Of a stretch of 12,971 nucleotides of DNA, positions 11,474 to 12,971 are shown piece by piece. The stretch is from the NCBI GenBank assembly GCA_955652345.1, contig CATPBV010000272.1, positions 1 to 12,971 of the forward strand, given 5' to 3'. Source of the stretch: an uncultured Solirubrobacteraceae bacterium. Lineage in GTDB: Bacteria; Actinomycetota; Thermoleophilia; Solirubrobacterales; Solirubrobacteraceae. The notes under the pieces are model-generated. The model saw only the letters and a program-made list of their open reading frames with translations. It was not told the DNA's origin and searched no databases. Numbering within the stretch: the stretch's first letter is position 1; the number at the start of each line of letters is the position of its first letter. The position numbers and the translations under genes are program-made.

Positions 11474-12909
11474 ACCCGCCCGCGCAGGCCGCGCGCCGCC
11501 CGTACTGGCTTCTGATCCCGTTCGCGCTGCTGATGGCCGCGCCTGCTGCGTGGTCGATCGTGGCGTTGAGCGCGGGCATCATCGGAGCGGCGGCGATCCG
11601 CGGCGCCCGAGCTCTGGCAAGGCGCAGGACCGCGGAGCAGTTGCGCGCGGGCGCCGTCGCGCTGGGCGCCGATCGTCGCGGACAGCAGGTCGTCCTGGCC
11701 GATCGCCAGCTGTCCGCGCATGGCCTGATCCTCGGGGCCAGCGGCGCCGGCAAGTCGACGACCCTGCTGCGGATCCTCACCGATCAGGTGAGACGCGGCG
11801 CGCCGGTCGTCGCCGTCGACCTGAAGGGCTCGCCCGAGTTCGAGCGGACCCTGGCGGCGGCGTGCGCCGGCCACGGGCGGCGACTGCGGGTCTGGACCCC
11901 GGATGGCCCGAGCCACTGGAATCCGCTCGCCCACGGCAACCCGACCGAGCTGAAGGACAAGATCATCTCGACCGAGCGGTTCACCGAGCCGCATTACCAG
12001 CGGGCGGCGGAGCGCTACGTGCAGACGGTGCTCCAGGTGCTCGAGGCCGCGCACCCGGACCGGGCCCCCACACTTGCCGAGGTGGTGGCGCTGAGCGACC
12101 CGCACCGCCTCGCGGGCGTGTTGCGCCGGGCCCCGCGCCCGCTGGCCCACCGTGTTCAGGACTACATCTCCTCGCTCACCCACGACCAGCTGAGCGCCAT
12201 CCGCGGCCTGGGAACACGCCTGGCGATCGTCACCGAGTCGCACACGGGGCGGTATCTGGCGCCACCGGGACACGCTGACGCACCGTTCGTCGATCTCCGC
12301 TCGGCGCTATCGGGAGGCGACGTCGTGCTGTTCAGCCTGCACTCGAGCAGCTACGGCAAGCTGGCGGCGCAGCTCGGAACGCTCGCGATCCAGGACCTGG
12401 TGTCCGCGGCAGGCGATCGCCTCCGACAGCGCAGCGACGAGCGCCGCGCCCAGGCAACAATCGCCGTCGACGAGTTCTCCGCGCTGGGGGCCGATCATGT
12501 GATGGCCCTGCTGGCGCGAGGTCGCGAGTCGGGCTTCAGCGTGCTGCTGGCCACCCAGGAGCTGGCCGACCTCGATCGGGCGGCTCCGGGGCTTCGCGAT
12601 CAGGTGCTCGGAAACACAGCGGTGAAGATCGCCCACCGGCAGGATGTGCCTTCCTCCGCCCAGACCGTGGCCCAGATGGCGGGCACGGTCGCGGTCTGGG
12701 AGGAGACGCAGCAGCTCGGCGGCGGACTGCTCGGGCCGTACGGCAGCGGCCGCGGGACTCGCCGCCAGGCCGAGCGGTTCGTGGTCCATCCCAACGAGAT
12801 CAAGAGCCTCCGAACCGGAGAGGCGGTGCTGATCACCAAGCTGCCGAGCGCCCGCGCCCGGACGGTCCGAATCGACCCGCCGCGCGAGCGGCCTGGGCGA
12901 GAGCTCTAG
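11470..12909 (+). CDS. Type IV coupling protein-like membrane ATPase (VirD4/TraG/TraD superfamily)
   Basis: The 479-residue protein has two N-terminal membrane segments (about 13-46), then a RecA-like P-loop domain. Walker A is GASGAGKST (89-97), followed by VVAVDLKGSPEF (113-124). Walker B is IAVDEFSALG (331-340), and LLATQELADL (359-368) is the sensor strand. VVLFSLHSSSYGKLAAQLG (285-303) and FVVHPNEIKSLRTGEAV (437-453) also fit TraG/VirD4-type coupling proteins, which feed DNA to a type IV secretion channel at the inner membrane. A long all-alpha insertion (about 160-245) lies between the Walker motifs, as in T4CPs. The ATG at 11470 is chosen: it overlaps the previous stop by 4 bases and begins just before the membrane segments. 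No relaxase or channel genes are in the window. Confidence 0.87.
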   Translation: MNPPAQAARRPYWLLIPFALLMAAPAAWSIVALSAGIIGAAAIRGARALARRRTAEQLRAGAVALGADRRGQQVVLADRQLSAHGLILGASGAGKSTTLLRILTDQVRRGAPVVAVDLKGSPEFERTLAAACAGHGRRLRVWTPDGPSHWNPLAHGNPTELKDKIISTERFTEPHYQRAAERYVQTVLQVLEAAHPDRAPTLAEVVALSDPHRLAGVLRRAPRPLAHRVQDYISSLTHDQLSAIRGLGTRLAIVTESHTGRYLAPPGHADAPFVDLRSALSGGDVVLFSLHSSSYGKLAAQLGTLAIQDLVSAAGDRLRQRSDERRAQATIAVDEFSALGADHVMALLARGRESGFSVLLATQELADLDRAAPGLRDQVLGNTAVKIAHRQDVPSSAQTVAQMAGTVAVWEETQQLGGGLLGPYGSGRGTRRQAERFVVHPNEIKSLRTGEAVLITKLPSARARTVRIDPPRERPGREL

Positions 12910-12924
12910 TGTTGGCGCGCTAGC

Positions 12925-12971
12925 TCAGGAACCGCCGGGCGTGACGCGGTAGGCGTCGAACACCGCGTCGA
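12925..12971 (-). CDS. 3' end of an unidentified minus-strand gene (partial)
   Basis: On the minus strand the frame entering from the window edge reads DAVFDAYRVTPGGS and stops at TGA (12927-12925), 15 bases beyond the coupling-protein stop. The residues are protein-like and the spacing suits a convergent gene pair. A weak GAGCT/AGCTC pairing (12901-12905 with 12922-12926) sits between the two ends. The family cannot be named from 14 residues. Confidence 0.45.
   Translation of the reverse strand, partial: DAVFDAYRVTPGGS

Noticed and set aside
11449..12273. Minus-strand open frame opposite the coupling ATPase
   Set aside because: The plus strand has Walker A and B motifs in order; the antisense frame is compositionally biased and would overlap them entirely.
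1..12971. tRNA, rRNA, CRISPR array, insertion sequence or attachment-site repeats
   Set aside because: I found no tRNA cloverleaf or 16S/23S-like stretch, no regularly spaced repeats, no transposase or integrase frame, and no long direct repeat near the transfer-type genes.

Overview
This is a high-GC, gene-dense chromosomal window from an actinobacterium. The family mix fits: an actinobacterial-type threonine synthase paired with a CysO-like sulfur carrier, a SAM-I riboswitch, TANNNT -10 boxes placed for leaderless starts, and few Shine-Dalgarno sites. A Thermoleophilia/Solirubrobacterales-like host is my best guess from the overall gene character, not something the window proves.

Left part (1-6090): the 3' end of an unidentified gene, then two paralogous AI-2E/PerM-type membrane proteins transcribed divergently from a 62-bp spacer. 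The second overlaps, tail to tail, a YwaF/TIGR02206-type membrane protein. Next come a MerA/Lpd-like flavin disulfide oxidoreductase, a convergent secreted L,D-transpeptidase (cell-wall cross-linking), and a two-TM protein of unknown function with a SHOCT-like C-terminus.

Centre (6090-9625): a terminator-like nested hairpin precedes msrA (methionine sulfoxide repair). Convergent to msrA is a minus-strand unit that reads, in transcription order: promoter, SAM-I riboswitch aptamer, intrinsic terminator, threonine synthase-like PLP enzyme, 90-residue MoaD/ThiS/CysO-type carrier ending Gly-Gly. This is the most interesting part. A SAM OFF-switch makes poor sense for ordinary threonine synthesis, but good sense if the PLP enzyme uses a carrier thiocarboxylate to put sulfur on O-phosphohomoserine (homocysteine/methionine) or a similar phospho-amino acid. 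A lipid/diacylglycerol kinase-family gene diverges from the same promoter region.

Right part (9635-12971): a secreted protein of a conserved but functionally unknown family, a perfect 16-bp palindrome, and a two-gene, 4-bp-overlapping unit. That unit encodes a winged-helix/Replic_Relax-like protein and a VirD4/TraG-like membrane ATPase, which looks like a conjugation-type DNA-transfer module, though no relaxase is visible in the window. The 3' end of an unknown minus-strand gene closes the window.

Almost all the sequence is accounted for by genes. The longest stretch without a coding region is the riboswitch leader and divergent promoter (8401-8641). I saw no tRNA, rRNA, CRISPR array, IS element or transposase.
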